From positions 1 to 45,439 of the forward strand of contig JAUNAF010000008.1 in assembly GCA_030527715.1 (NCBI GenBank): a stretch of DNA of 45,439 bases. The letters are read 5' to 3'. Numbering within the stretch: position 1 is the first letter of the stretch; every line of letters starts with the position of its first letter. Below the pieces are notes generated by a model, which saw nothing but the letters and a program-made list of their open reading frames with translations, made no database searches and was not told the DNA's origin. Source of the DNA: Eubacteriales bacterium (lineage in GTDB: Bacteria; Bacillota; Clostridia; Lachnospirales; Lachnospiraceae). This document shows, one piece after another, positions 15,716 to 23,517 of this stretch. The position numbers were made by a program, and so were the translations under genes.

Positions 15716-17053
15716 ATGAGTTGGATGCAGGAAGTTTTTGTATATGGGGAGGGTGACAAAAAAGAATCTTTCCTGAAAGAAGTATTTGGTAAAGAATATG
15801 AATACCTGTTCCGATATGTTATCGGGGCTGCCATGCTTCTGGAGTTTGACAATGGACAGGTACGCAGCTTGATGATCAATGAGGCCTTTTATCAGGTAGT
15901 CGGACGAGGTCCGGAATTTTTTAACCAGTACAGTGACGATCTGGGAATGTCCGTGCTCCCTCAGGATGAAGAAGATATGGCCAGGGCGGTGGAAGAAGCA
16001 TTTGCGAATGGGGAGTCGCAGTGCAGGATGCATCGCCTGGATACGAACCAGACTTTCCGGGTGCGCTATCGTTTTGTAGGCAACTATGATGGAAAGCAGA
16101 TTATGTTCTGTCAGCTCGATGATATCACGGAGCAGGAGCAGAACGAGAGAAAGATACAGGCGCTGGTCAGTCTGCCGGGCAGCATTATCTATGACTATGA
16201 TGCTCTGAACGACTGTATGGTGATGGATATGAGTACGAAGGACGGCTACAGCAGCCTCAGATCGGAAAATTTTCTGAAAAAGCTCGACAGTGCATTCTGG
16301 CTGGATCCGCAGCATACGCAGGTCTTCCGAAAAGCATTCCATGATGCACTGAACAGAGCAAACACCGGATATGCGGATTTTAAGGGCAGATTCGGCACAA
16401 AGAAAATCTGCTGGTACCGTGCTTACTACCGGAGCATGGCAGATCACAATGAACGAGTATACAGGATCGTCGGAAGAATCGATGACCTTGAACGAAATGC
16501 CTGGACCGGGATGCCGTATGAGCGGTTCAGAATCTATGATTCAGCGACGCAGCTGCTGACCCATCAGGCACTCAGCGAGTATATTGCAAAGGAGCTGGGT
16601 GAGAAACAGAGCGGCACGATGCTGATCATCTGGCTGGAGAACCTGGAGGAAGTGAAGGACAGCCAGGGCGAGGAGCGCAGAGTGGAGCTTCTGAGAAAGG
16701 TGACAGATGCGATCTGCCGCGGAACTCAGAAACAGGATCTGTTCGGAAGTGTCGGAGATGGCGGCTTCATGGTATTCAAGCCGGGATTTTATGACGGAGA
16801 AGAGGTAAAAGTACAGTTTGAGAAAATCTGTGCAATTGTGAAGGCTGTATTGAAAGAGGAAGAGGTCTTTAATGTAGTGCCGAGGATCGGTGCGGCGATC
16901 ACGACGGACAGCAGTATTTCCGTGGAGGATCTGCTGGTGCACAGCAGCACGGCGCTGCAGCGTGCGAGAAATCAGGGAAAGATGTTCTGCCTGTATGTGC
17001 ATGAGAAGCAGCCGGAGATCGCTGAAGGGGATACGGACGCTGACGAGAAATGA
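15716..17053 (+). CDS. PAS-type sensor with a degenerate GGDEF domain
   Basis: A 445-residue cytosolic protein. Residues 30-140 look like a PAS-type sensor ending in the common DDITEQEQNERKIQAL linker; residues 150-260 look like a second PAS-like module. Residues 268-430 follow the GGDEF fold from the start (YDSATQLLTHQALSEYI, where active enzymes have DPLTGL) to the end (HSSTALQRARNQGKMFCLY). The signature loop reads GDGGF at 347-351 instead of GGDEF, so diguanylate cyclase activity is unlikely; it may bind a nucleotide or act as a partner. ATG 15716 directly abuts AAGGA, so the in-frame ATG at 15725 is an equally good start. Confidence 0.75.
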   Translation: MSWMQEVFVYGEGDKKESFLKEVFGKEYEYLFRYVIGAAMLLEFDNGQVRSLMINEAFYQVVGRGPEFFNQYSDDLGMSVLPQDEEDMARAVEEAFANGESQCRMHRLDTNQTFRVRYRFVGNYDGKQIMFCQLDDITEQEQNERKIQALVSLPGSIIYDYDALNDCMVMDMSTKDGYSSLRSENFLKKLDSAFWLDPQHTQVFRKAFHDALNRANTGYADFKGRFGTKKICWYRAYYRSMADHNERVYRIVGRIDDLERNAWTGMPYERFRIYDSATQLLTHQALSEYIAKELGEKQSGTMLIIWLENLEEVKDSQGEERRVELLRKVTDAICRGTQKQDLFGSVGDGGFMVFKPGFYDGEEVKVQFEKICAIVKAVLKEEEVFNVVPRIGAAITTDSSISVEDLLVHSSTALQRARNQGKMFCLYVHEKQPEIAEGDTDADEK

Positions 17054-17062
17054 GAGAATCAC

Positions 17063-17091
17063 TTGACATATACCCCGTGAGGGTATATAGT
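17063..17091 (+). promoter_or_regulatory. Promoter of the copper-chaperone-like gene
   Basis: TTGACA (17063-17068), a 17-bp spacer and TATAGT (17086-17091). The spacer is almost entirely occupied by an operator-like dyad. Confidence 0.85.
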
Positions 17092-17117
17092 ACTTTACAG
17101 ATACCTGTATGGGGTAT
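17069..17117. promoter_or_regulatory. Two metal-sensor-type operators
   Basis: Operator 1 is TATACCC-N5-GGGTATA (17069-17087), lying between -35 and -10. Operator 2 is ATACCT-N5-GGGTAT (17101-17117), just after the expected start. Their centres are 31 bp apart, about three helical turns. The TACCC-N-GGGTA design is that of CsoR-family copper sensors. An 11-bp inverted repeat, AGTACTTTACA/TGTAAAGTACT (17089-17099 and 17144-17154), encloses operator 2. Confidence 0.65.
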
Positions 17118-17180
17118 GCAGACAGAGTGGTCTGCAACGGAAATGTAAAGTACTGTATATGTATGTCAGGAGGATGTATC

Positions 17181-17390
17181 ATGGAAAAGACTATGAAGGT
17201 AGAGGGCATGAAGTGCGTACACTGCGAGGCAAGAGTGAAGAAAGCTCTGGAGGCAGTAGAGGGCGTAAGTGCTGCAATCGTAAACAAAGATAACGGAAGC
17301 GCTGTTGTTACAGCATCTGAGGAGGTTACCAACGAGACACTTACCGCTGCAGTTACAGAGGCAGGCTATAAGGTGCTGTCTGTGGAATGA
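17181..17390 (+). CDS. copZ: CopZ-like heavy-metal-associated chaperone
   Basis: A 69-residue HMA-domain protein. The metal site GMKCVHCEARV (C-x-x-C) begins near residue 9, the phi-strand continues through VEGVSAAIVNKDNGSAVV, and the family end AGYKVLSVE closes the ferredoxin-like fold. CopZ proteins carry Cu(I) to P-type ATPases or repressors; mercury-type or other soft metals cannot be excluded. I chose the ATG at 17181, 7 nt after AGGAGG. No copA or csoR is nearby, so this is a stand-alone chaperone whose regulator must act in trans. Confidence 0.88.
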   Translation: MEKTMKVEGMKCVHCEARVKKALEAVEGVSAAIVNKDNGSAVVTASEEVTNETLTAAVTEAGYKVLSVE

Positions 17391-17444
17391 TGCATTGACA
17401 GGAAACTTCCTTAAAAGGGCATAAAGCCTGATGAGCGTGAGTGT

Positions 17445-17484
17445 AAGGCGTATCCGGAGCAGAGCTTTCGGGTGCGCCTTTTTT
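17445..17484 (+). terminator. Terminator between copZ and larB
   Basis: AAGGCG-ATCC pairs with GGGT-CGCCTT around a 14-nt loop, followed by six Ts. An upstream GCC (17426-17428) could compete for GGC, so attenuation of larB is possible; a TTGACA at 17395-17400 lacks a convincing -10. Confidence 0.75.
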
Positions 17485-17524
17485 GCGCAGGCAGCGAAGA
17501 GACGCGAAAGAAAGACGGACAGTT

Positions 17525-18283
17525 ATGACAGCAACAGAGATATTAACACTTCTTGAAAATCATGAGCTTACGGTGGAGGAGGCAAGACAGAAGCTTGCGC
17601 TGGAACCGTCGGATGAGCTCGACTATGCGAAGATCGATTATCACCGTGAGGTGCGCACCGGAGTGCCGGAAGTGATCTACTGCGAGGGAAAAACAGCGGA
17701 GCAGATCTGCGGGATCATCGCCAATATGCGCAGGCATGGTGCAAAGCGTATCCTCGGAACACGGTGCAGCAGGGAAAAATATGAGGCTGCGCGTGAGGTG
17801 TGTCCGGAACTTCGCTATGAGGAAGCGGCACGGATCATGCTGCTGGAAGAGGAGACGATCACAAAAAACAAAGGCAGGATCCTGGTTGCCTGTGCCGGAA
17901 CTTCGGATTACGGAGTGGCCAGAGAGGCTGCGGTGACCGCTGCATTTCTTGGAAATGAGGTGGAGGAAGTCTATGATGTCGGCGTGGCAGGGATTCACCG
18001 GCTGCTCTCCAGAGCGGAAGCCTTTCAGAGGGCGAATGTCATTATAGCGATCGCAGGAATGGAGGGGGCACTTGCCTCGGTGATCGGCGGTCTGACGGAC
18101 AAGCCGGTGATCGCAGTTCCGACCTCGGTGGGCTACGGTGCGAATTTCGGCGGCGTGACAGCGCTGCTGGCGATGCTGAACAGCTGCGCGAGCGGTGTCA
18201 GCGTGGTAAATATTGACAATGGATTCGGTGCCGGGTACATGGCCCATTCCATCAACTGTCTTGCAGGAAAGAGAGAGGACTGA
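17525..18283 (+). CDS. larB: Nickel pincer cofactor biosynthesis protein LarB
   Basis: A 252-residue enzyme that carboxylates and hydrolyses nicotinic acid adenine dinucleotide to give pyridinium-3,5-dicarboxylate mononucleotide, the first step to the nickel pincer nucleotide. The N-terminal helical part (1-45) precedes the LarB-specific YCEGKTAEQICGI region (about 58-70). The C-terminal PurE-like domain shows CAGTSDYGVAREAA (about 125-138), MEGALASVIGGL (about 180-191) and PTSVGYGANFGG (about 199-210). I chose ATG 17525; an upstream extension through the terminator tail is not conserved. It is followed 32 bp later by larC. larE and the racemase larA are not in this window. Confidence 0.92.
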   Translation: MTATEILTLLENHELTVEEARQKLALEPSDELDYAKIDYHREVRTGVPEVIYCEGKTAEQICGIIANMRRHGAKRILGTRCSREKYEAAREVCPELRYEEAARIMLLEEETITKNKGRILVACAGTSDYGVAREAAVTAAFLGNEVEEVYDVGVAGIHRLLSRAEAFQRANVIIAIAGMEGALASVIGGLTDKPVIAVPTSVGYGANFGGVTALLAMLNSCASGVSVVNIDNGFGAGYMAHSINCLAGKRED

Positions 18284-18315
18284 GGCTGCAGGCAGAAGGG
18301 ACAGAGGAGACTAGC

Positions 18316-19698
18316 GTGAAAACATTATATTTTGACTGCGCCTCGGGTATCAGCGGAGATATGACGCTTGGAGCACTGCTCGGACTGACGGATGATCCGG
18401 GATATCTTGTGGAAGAACTGGAGAAGCTGCATCTGGACGGATACCGGCTTTCTTTCCAGAGGATCGCAAAAAATGCAGTGATGGCAAACCATGTGAATGT
18501 GCTGGTTGCGGATGCACACGAACACGTGCATGATGAGGACGGCGGACACTGTCATGAGCAGGAGCACTGCGATGAACATTGTCCGGAACATGAACACTGC
18601 CATGTGCATGAACATGGGCACAGTCACGGACATGAACACGATCATGGCCACGAACACAGTCATGAGAATGGCCACACCAACAGAAGTTTTGGAGATATCA
18701 GGAAAATGATCGAGGAGAGCGGGCTTGCACAGGAAACAAAAGAGCTTGCTTTACGCATTTTTACCAGAGTTGCACGTGCAGAGGCGAAGGTTCACGGAAA
18801 AGGCATGAATGAGGTGCAGTTTCATGAAGTCGGAGCTGTGGATTCCATCGTGGATATCGTCGGATGTGCGATCCTGATCACGCAGATCGCGCCGGATCGT
18901 GTATACAGTTCGGTGATCCATGAGGGACATGGTTTTATTCGCTGTCAGCATGGTCTGCTCTCGGTGCCGGTTCCGGCAGTGTCGGAGATCTTCGCGGATG
19001 CACAGATGCCGCTGCAGCAGATCGATATTGATACGGAACTTGTCACGCCGACCGGTGCAGCGATCATTACGGAGCTGACCGGCAGCTACGGCGGGACAGA
19101 GGCAGGTCTGATGCCGCCGCTTCGACCGGAAAAGATCGGATGGGGAGCCGGAACCAAGGTGCTGCCGATCCCGAACCTTTTGAAGGTCACACTTGGAAAC
19201 TTAATAGAGGACAGGAAAACTGAGACACTGAGTGAAGGGTTCCCGTGCGCATCGGACGAGATCGTGGTGCTGGAGACAAACCTGGATGACTGCGGAGGCG
19301 AGGTGCTTGGCTATGCGATGGAACAGCTGCTTCTTGCCGGTGCGCTGGATGTGTTCTTTACTCCGATCCATATGAAGAAAAACAGACCCGGCGTGCTGCT
19401 GACGGTGCTTTCAAGACCGGAAGATGCAGAGAAGCAGGAGAGACTGATCTTTCTTCATACGACGACCATTGGCATTCGACGCAGAACAGAGCAGAGAGCA
19501 GTTCTGAACAGAGCGAAAGAGGTGGTGAAGACCCCGTATGGGGAACTGGAGGTAAAAAAAGTACTGACACCTGACGGAATACGCAGTTACCCGGAATATG
19601 ACAGTGCCGCGAAGCTTGCAGCCGAGAGCGGTCGTTCACTATGGGAGGTTTATCAGTCCTATGAAAAGTTGGAAAGAGTGGTATCAGAGAGCATATGA
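18316..19698 (+). CDS. larC: Nickel insertion protein LarC
   Basis: A 460-residue CTP-dependent nickel insertase that completes the nickel pincer cofactor used by lactate racemase and related enzymes. The start MKTLYFDCASGISGDM and the region FHEVGAVDSIVDIVG are LarC hallmarks. Residues 68-120 are extremely His-rich (21 His in 53 residues), a likely nickel store. In some lactobacilli LarC needs a programmed frameshift to join two frames; here it is a single continuous frame. The GTG start follows AGAGGAGA by 5 nt. The last 38 bases overlap the start of the HD-PNP gene, implying one operon. Confidence 0.92.
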   Translation: MKTLYFDCASGISGDMTLGALLGLTDDPGYLVEELEKLHLDGYRLSFQRIAKNAVMANHVNVLVADAHEHVHDEDGGHCHEQEHCDEHCPEHEHCHVHEHGHSHGHEHDHGHEHSHENGHTNRSFGDIRKMIEESGLAQETKELALRIFTRVARAEAKVHGKGMNEVQFHEVGAVDSIVDIVGCAILITQIAPDRVYSSVIHEGHGFIRCQHGLLSVPVPAVSEIFADAQMPLQQIDIDTELVTPTGAAIITELTGSYGGTEAGLMPPLRPEKIGWGAGTKVLPIPNLLKVTLGNLIEDRKTETLSEGFPCASDEIVVLETNLDDCGGEVLGYAMEQLLLAGALDVFFTPIHMKKNRPGVLLTVLSRPEDAEKQERLIFLHTTTIGIRRRTEQRAVLNRAKEVVKTPYGELEVKKVLTPDGIRSYPEYDSAAKLAAESGRSLWEVYQSYEKLERVVSESI

Positions 19699-20929
19699 GA
19701 TAGCGTCTGAGATACATGAAGGACAGGTAGATAAAGGCGGCAACCCCTATATTCTGCACCCGCTCTGGGTGGCGGAACATGTGGAAGGGGATGCGGCGAA
19801 AGTGACAGCATTATTGCATGACGTTCTGGAAGACGGCGAGATCAGCGCAGAGAGCCTTGAGACGGAAGGATTTCCGAGAGAGGTCATCGACGCGGTGATC
19901 GTGCTTACGAGACATAAGGAAAAAGAGAGTTATCCGGAGTATATCTCCAGAGTCCGGAAGAACCGGCTGGCAGTACAGGTAAAAATCGCAGATCTTCGGA
20001 ATAATCTGGATCTGAGGAGAATTCCTCGGCCGATAGAGAAGGATTATCGAAGATGTGAAAAATATCGCAGAGCACTTTCGGTGCTTTTGAATGAGGAGGA
20101 AGAAAAAATGTTGTTTGACAGAGTGCAGGAATCAATAGAGTTTATTCAGAGCAGAATCACCCAGAAACCGACCATCGGAATTATCCTTGGAAGCGGTCTG
20201 GGCGGACTGGTAGATATCATGGAAAATAAGGAGACTGTTCCGTACAGTGAGATCCCGGGATTCCCGAAATCCAACGTTGTAGGCCATGCAGCCATGCTTG
20301 TCATCGGTAAGATCGGCAGCCATACGGTAGCCGCCATGCAGGGAAGATTTCATTATTATGAAGGATTCACCATGCAGGAGGTGACCTATCCGCTGTATGT
20401 ACTTCAGGGACTGGGAGTAAAAGATCTGATCGTGACCAATGCCTGCGGTGCGGTAAACCGTGATTTTGCACCGGGTGATCTGATCCTTCTGAGCGACTAT
20501 ATCAATCTTACCGGCCACAATCCGCTGATCGGTGCAAATGATGAGCGTTTCGGTCCGCGTTTCCCGGATATGTCTGATGCTTACGCGAAGGAGCTCAGAG
20601 AGTTCGCCGGCAGAGTGGCAGAGGATCTTGGATTTGAGCACAAGGAAGGTGTGTATGCGCTGTTTACCGGCCCGTGCTATGAGACTGCTGCGGAGATCCG
20701 CGCCTGTGCAGTGTATGGAGCAGACCTGGTCGGCATGTCTACCGTTCCGGAGACCATCGTGGCAAATTATCTCGGTATGCGCGTGCTTGGTATCGGCTGT
20801 GTGACAAACATGGCTACCGGAATCGCGACCGTAAAGCATTCCCATGAGGCAGTGCTGAAGATCGCCAATGAGGCGAGCGAAAAGCTCTGCGGATGGGTGG
20901 CAGAGATCCTCAGACGCTGGGAGCATTGA
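19661..20929 (+). CDS. HD-domain hydrolase fused to purine nucleoside phosphorylase
   Basis: A single 422-residue frame. Residues 1-149 are an HD phosphohydrolase like the hydrolase part of RelA/SpoT and the small Mesh1 enzymes: H19, H33 in YILHP, HD at 53-54 (LLHDVLEDGE) and D111 in KIADLRNNLD. Residues 150-422 are a complete class I purine nucleoside phosphorylase (ILGSGLGG, the NACGAVN loop, GPCYETAAEIR), which splits inosine/guanosine to base and ribose-1-phosphate. Met150 (20108) has its own GAGGAGG site, so free PNP is probably also made. No stop separates the parts. Alarmone hydrolysis by the HD part is inferred. The start lies within larC, with GGGAGG 12 nt upstream. Confidence 0.85.
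   Translation: MKSWKEWYQRAYEIASEIHEGQVDKGGNPYILHPLWVAEHVEGDAAKVTALLHDVLEDGEISAESLETEGFPREVIDAVIVLTRHKEKESYPEYISRVRKNRLAVQVKIADLRNNLDLRRIPRPIEKDYRRCEKYRRALSVLLNEEEEKMLFDRVQESIEFIQSRITQKPTIGIILGSGLGGLVDIMENKETVPYSEIPGFPKSNVVGHAAMLVIGKIGSHTVAAMQGRFHYYEGFTMQEVTYPLYVLQGLGVKDLIVTNACGAVNRDFAPGDLILLSDYINLTGHNPLIGANDERFGPRFPDMSDAYAKELREFAGRVAEDLGFEHKEGVYALFTGPCYETAAEIRACAVYGADLVGMSTVPETIVANYLGMRVLGIGCVTNMATGIATVKHSHEAVLKIANEASEKLCGWVAEILRRWEH
20091..20110 (+). promoter_or_regulatory. Internal ribosome site and start for free PNP
   Basis: GAGGAGGAAG lies 5-10 nt before the in-frame ATG at 20108, inside the HD-PNP frame. Translation from here yields a 273-residue PNP of normal family length and N-terminus. 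Confidence 0.7.
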
Positions 20930-20974
20930 TCAGGGTCGAGTGGAAGAGTATCCTGACAAAGGCAGTTTGGGGTG

Positions 20975-21003
20975 TTGACAAAAATGAAAAGAGTGATATA
21001 TTT
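20975..21003 (+). promoter_or_regulatory. thrS promoter
   Basis: TTGACA (20975-20980) with an AT-rich -10, ATATTT or TATTTA, at 17-18 bp spacing, upstream of the T-box leader. Confidence 0.65.
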
Positions 21004-21026
21004 AGACTATCACGAAAACAGATAAA

Positions 21027-21295
21027 ACGTTGATGAGAAGAGTAGGGTGTGAAAGGCCTCAGAGAGAGACACATTAGGTGTGAGTGTCTTGACCGGAAAC
21101 ATTTGAAGACCACCTCGGAGCGGCTTTAATAAAGCCCGGTGACACCGTTATCGTCGAAAAGAGCGGCAGTAAGATATGCAGAGCATATAGGATAAGATGG
21201 TATATGCAGTCTGCGTGCTGAGATTTACTGCAAGCAGGGTGGAACCGCGATCAGAAAATCGTCCCTCGCAGCCTATGGCTGCGGGGGATTTTTTG
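21027..21295 (+). ncRNA. T-box leader (threonine) upstream of thrS
   Basis: The leader has the stem I GA-rich base (TGATGAGAAGAGTAGGG), an AGAGAG bulge, a probable specifier ACC (21144-21146, threonine codon), the T-box core AGGGTGGAACCGCG (21236-21249) and a terminator. Uncharged tRNA-Thr should stabilise the antiterminator and allow thrS transcription. The 20930-21357 gap is filled by this leader and its promoter. Confidence 0.95.
21261..21294 (+). terminator. T-box terminator hairpin
   Basis: CCCTCGCAGCC, a TAT loop and GGCTGCGGGGG are followed by a T6 run. It competes with the antiterminator formed by the T-box core. Confidence 0.93.
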
Positions 21296-21357
21296 TGTGA
21301 ATAGCGATGAGAATGCCGCTGCGACGAGGAAAAGGAATTTAAAAGGAGGAAGACAGT

Positions 21358-23313
21358 ATGATTATCACATTAAAAGATGGATCTAAAAAAGAGTATGATC
21401 ACAGCATGTCAGTGTATGAGATCGCTCAGGATATCAGTGAAGGACTAGCCCGCGCAGCCTGTGCCGGTGAGATCAATGGAGAGAACGTGGATCTTCGTAC
21501 CGTAGTAGCTGAGGACTGCGAGCTGAACATTCTGACTGCAAACGATGAGAAGGGATTGGCAGCACTGCGTCACACGACCTCTCATGTGCTTGCCGAGGCA
21601 GTGAAGAGACTGTTCCCGGAGGCGCGTCTGGCGATCGGACCGTCTATCGCAACCGGTTTTTACTATGATTTTGACCATGCTCCGTTCTCCAGAGAAGATC
21701 TGGACAACCTGGAGAAAGAGATGAAAAAGATCGTCAAGGAAGGTGCAAAGCTTGAGAAATTCACCCTTCCGAGAGAAGAGGCGATCAAGCTGATGGAAGA
21801 GCGTCAGGAGCCGTACAAGGTAGAGCTGATCCGTGACCTTCCGGAAGATGCGGAGATTTCTTTCTACCGCCAGGGTGAGTTTGTGGATCTCTGTGCAGGT
21901 CCGCACCTGATGAGCACAAAGAGCATTAAGGCATTCAAGCTGACTTCTTCTTCAGGAGCTTACTGGAGAGGAAGCGAGAAGAATAAGATGCTTGCCCGTA
22001 TTTACGGTACTGCTTTTGCAAAGAAAGACGAGCTGAATGCTTACCTGACTCAGGTAGAGGAAGCAAAGAAGCGCGACCATAACAAGCTTGGAAGAGAGAT
22101 GGAGATCTTTACCACAGTTGATGTTATCGGTCAGGGACTTCCGCTGCTGATGCCGAAGGGTGTGACGATCCTCAAGGAGATGCAGAGATGGATCGAGGAT
22201 CTGGAGGATAATGAGTGGGGCTACATCCGTACCAAGACTCCGCTGATGGCTAAGAGAGAACTGTACAAGATCTCCGGTCACTGGGATCACTACAAGGACG
22301 GCATGTTTGTACTCGGCGATGAGGAGAAGGATAAGGAAGTATTTGCACTTCGTCCGATGACCTGCCCGTTCCAGTACTATGTATATAAGGCTACACCGCA
22401 CTCCTACCGTGATCTGCCGCTGCGTTACGGTGAGACTTCCACACTGTTCCGTAATGAGGATTCCGGAGAAATGCATGGACTGACCCGTGTACGTCAGTTT
22501 ACGATCTCTGAGGGACACCTGATCGTTCGTCCGGATCAGATGGTAGAAGAGTTCAAGGGCTGTCTGGCACTCGCAAAACACTGTCTGGAGACGCTTGGTC
22601 TTGAGGATCAGGTGACCTATCATCTTTCCAAATGGGATCCGGAGAATAAGGAGAAATATATCGGCGATCCGCAGGTATGGGATGAGACAGAAGAGAGTAT
22701 CCGTCAGATCCTGACCGAGCTTGGCGTAAAATTTGTAGAGGATGTCGGAGAGGCAGCATTCTACGGACCGAAGGTAGATATCAACGCAAAGAATGTATAC
22801 GGCAAAGAAGATACCATGATCACGATCCAGTGGGATGCCCTTCTTGCAGAACAGTTTGATATGTACTATGTAGATGAGAACGGTGAGAAGAAGCGTCCGT
22901 ACATCATCCACAGAACTTCCATCGGATGCTATGAGAGAACTCTTGCATGGCTGATCGAGACCTATGCAGGCAAACTGCCGACCTGGCTGTGCCCGGAGCA
23001 GGTACGTGTACTGCCGATCTCCGAGAAATATCAGGAGTATGCAGAGAAGGTAAATGCAGAGATCCGCAAGAATGGTATCCGTACCAGCGTGGATTCCCGT
23101 GCAGAGAAGATCGGATACAAGATCCGTGAGGCTCGTCTTGCAAAGGTTCCGTACATGCTTGTTGTCGGAGCTAAGGAAGAGGAAGAGGGCGTTGTATCTG
23201 TGCGCAGCCGCTACCTTGGTGATGAGGGCCAGAAGCCGCTCGCTGATTTCATTGATGCTCTTGCAAAAGAGATCCGCACCAAGGAAATCAGAAAGATCGA
23301 GGTTGAAGAGTAA
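21358..23313 (+). CDS. thrS: Threonine--tRNA ligase
   Basis: A 651-residue class II synthetase with the full bacterial architecture. TGS domain (about 1-65). SAD editing domain (about 66-220) with the editing histidines in RHTTSHVLAEAV and the CAGPHL motif. Catalytic core (about 240-540) with the motif 2 region RNEDSGEMHGLTRVRQF and motif 3 HRTSIGCYERTLAWLIE. Anticodon-binding domain (about 545-645) with QVRVLPIS. The ATG follows AAAAGGAGGAAGACAGT. It is controlled by the T-box upstream, and its own stop lies 7 bp before the next promoter. Confidence 0.97.
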   Translation: MIITLKDGSKKEYDHSMSVYEIAQDISEGLARAACAGEINGENVDLRTVVAEDCELNILTANDEKGLAALRHTTSHVLAEAVKRLFPEARLAIGPSIATGFYYDFDHAPFSREDLDNLEKEMKKIVKEGAKLEKFTLPREEAIKLMEERQEPYKVELIRDLPEDAEISFYRQGEFVDLCAGPHLMSTKSIKAFKLTSSSGAYWRGSEKNKMLARIYGTAFAKKDELNAYLTQVEEAKKRDHNKLGREMEIFTTVDVIGQGLPLLMPKGVTILKEMQRWIEDLEDNEWGYIRTKTPLMAKRELYKISGHWDHYKDGMFVLGDEEKDKEVFALRPMTCPFQYYVYKATPHSYRDLPLRYGETSTLFRNEDSGEMHGLTRVRQFTISEGHLIVRPDQMVEEFKGCLALAKHCLETLGLEDQVTYHLSKWDPENKEKYIGDPQVWDETEESIRQILTELGVKFVEDVGEAAFYGPKVDINAKNVYGKEDTMITIQWDALLAEQFDMYYVDENGEKKRPYIIHRTSIGCYERTLAWLIETYAGKLPTWLCPEQVRVLPISEKYQEYAEKVNAEIRKNGIRTSVDSRAEKIGYKIREARLAKVPYMLVVGAKEEEEGVVSVRSRYLGDEGQKPLADFIDALAKEIRTKEIRKIEVEE

Positions 23314-23319
23314 AAGTGC

Positions 23320-23348
23320 TTGACAGAGAGGATGCTCTGTGATATAGT
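23320..23348 (+). promoter_or_regulatory. infC operon promoter
   Basis: TTGACA (23320-23325), a 17-bp spacer and TATAGT (23343-23348), right after thrS. Confidence 0.85.
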
Positions 23349-23354
23349 TTTACC

Positions 23355-23517
23355 GTATGAAAAGAAGCAGAGTATCCACTCTCACCGCAGCATAAGGAAG
23401 TGACTGTCGGTTTAATATTCAAAAACAGAGCTCACAACAGAGCGTTTTAACTGTGTATTGAAAGCGTGGATTCTTCTGGATTCACGCTTTATTCACATTT
23501 GTTGGAGGTACAAAACA
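23355..23517 (+). ncRNA. Probable L20-leader of infC-rpmI-rplT
   Basis: A roughly 160-nt untranslated leader sits in the position of the Firmicutes L20 leader, where ribosomal protein L20 represses its own operon. It ends with a strong hairpin, AAAGCGTG/CACGCTTT (23461-23468 and 23483-23490), just before the infC ribosome site. The assignment rests on position and structure; I did not verify the full consensus. Confidence 0.65.

Noticed and set aside
17424..17450. Hammerhead-ribozyme-like CTGATGAG near the larB terminator
   Set aside because: The second conserved core (CGAAA) and the closing stems are missing; the bases are better explained as terminator and flank.
19661..20929. Sequencing frameshift creating the HD-PNP fusion
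   Set aside because: Both domains are intact in one frame and the junction is simple coding sequence; a lost stop codon is possible, but no frameshift is needed.
21952..22911. Long minus-strand frame opposite thrS
   Set aside because: It is the shadow of a highly conserved synthetase gene with no ribosome site or recognisable protein; the same holds for 12953-13759 and 15407-16447 on the minus strand.
23461..23490. Terminator closing thrS transcription
   Set aside because: The hairpin lacks a T-run and lies after a separate consensus promoter, so it belongs to the infC leader.
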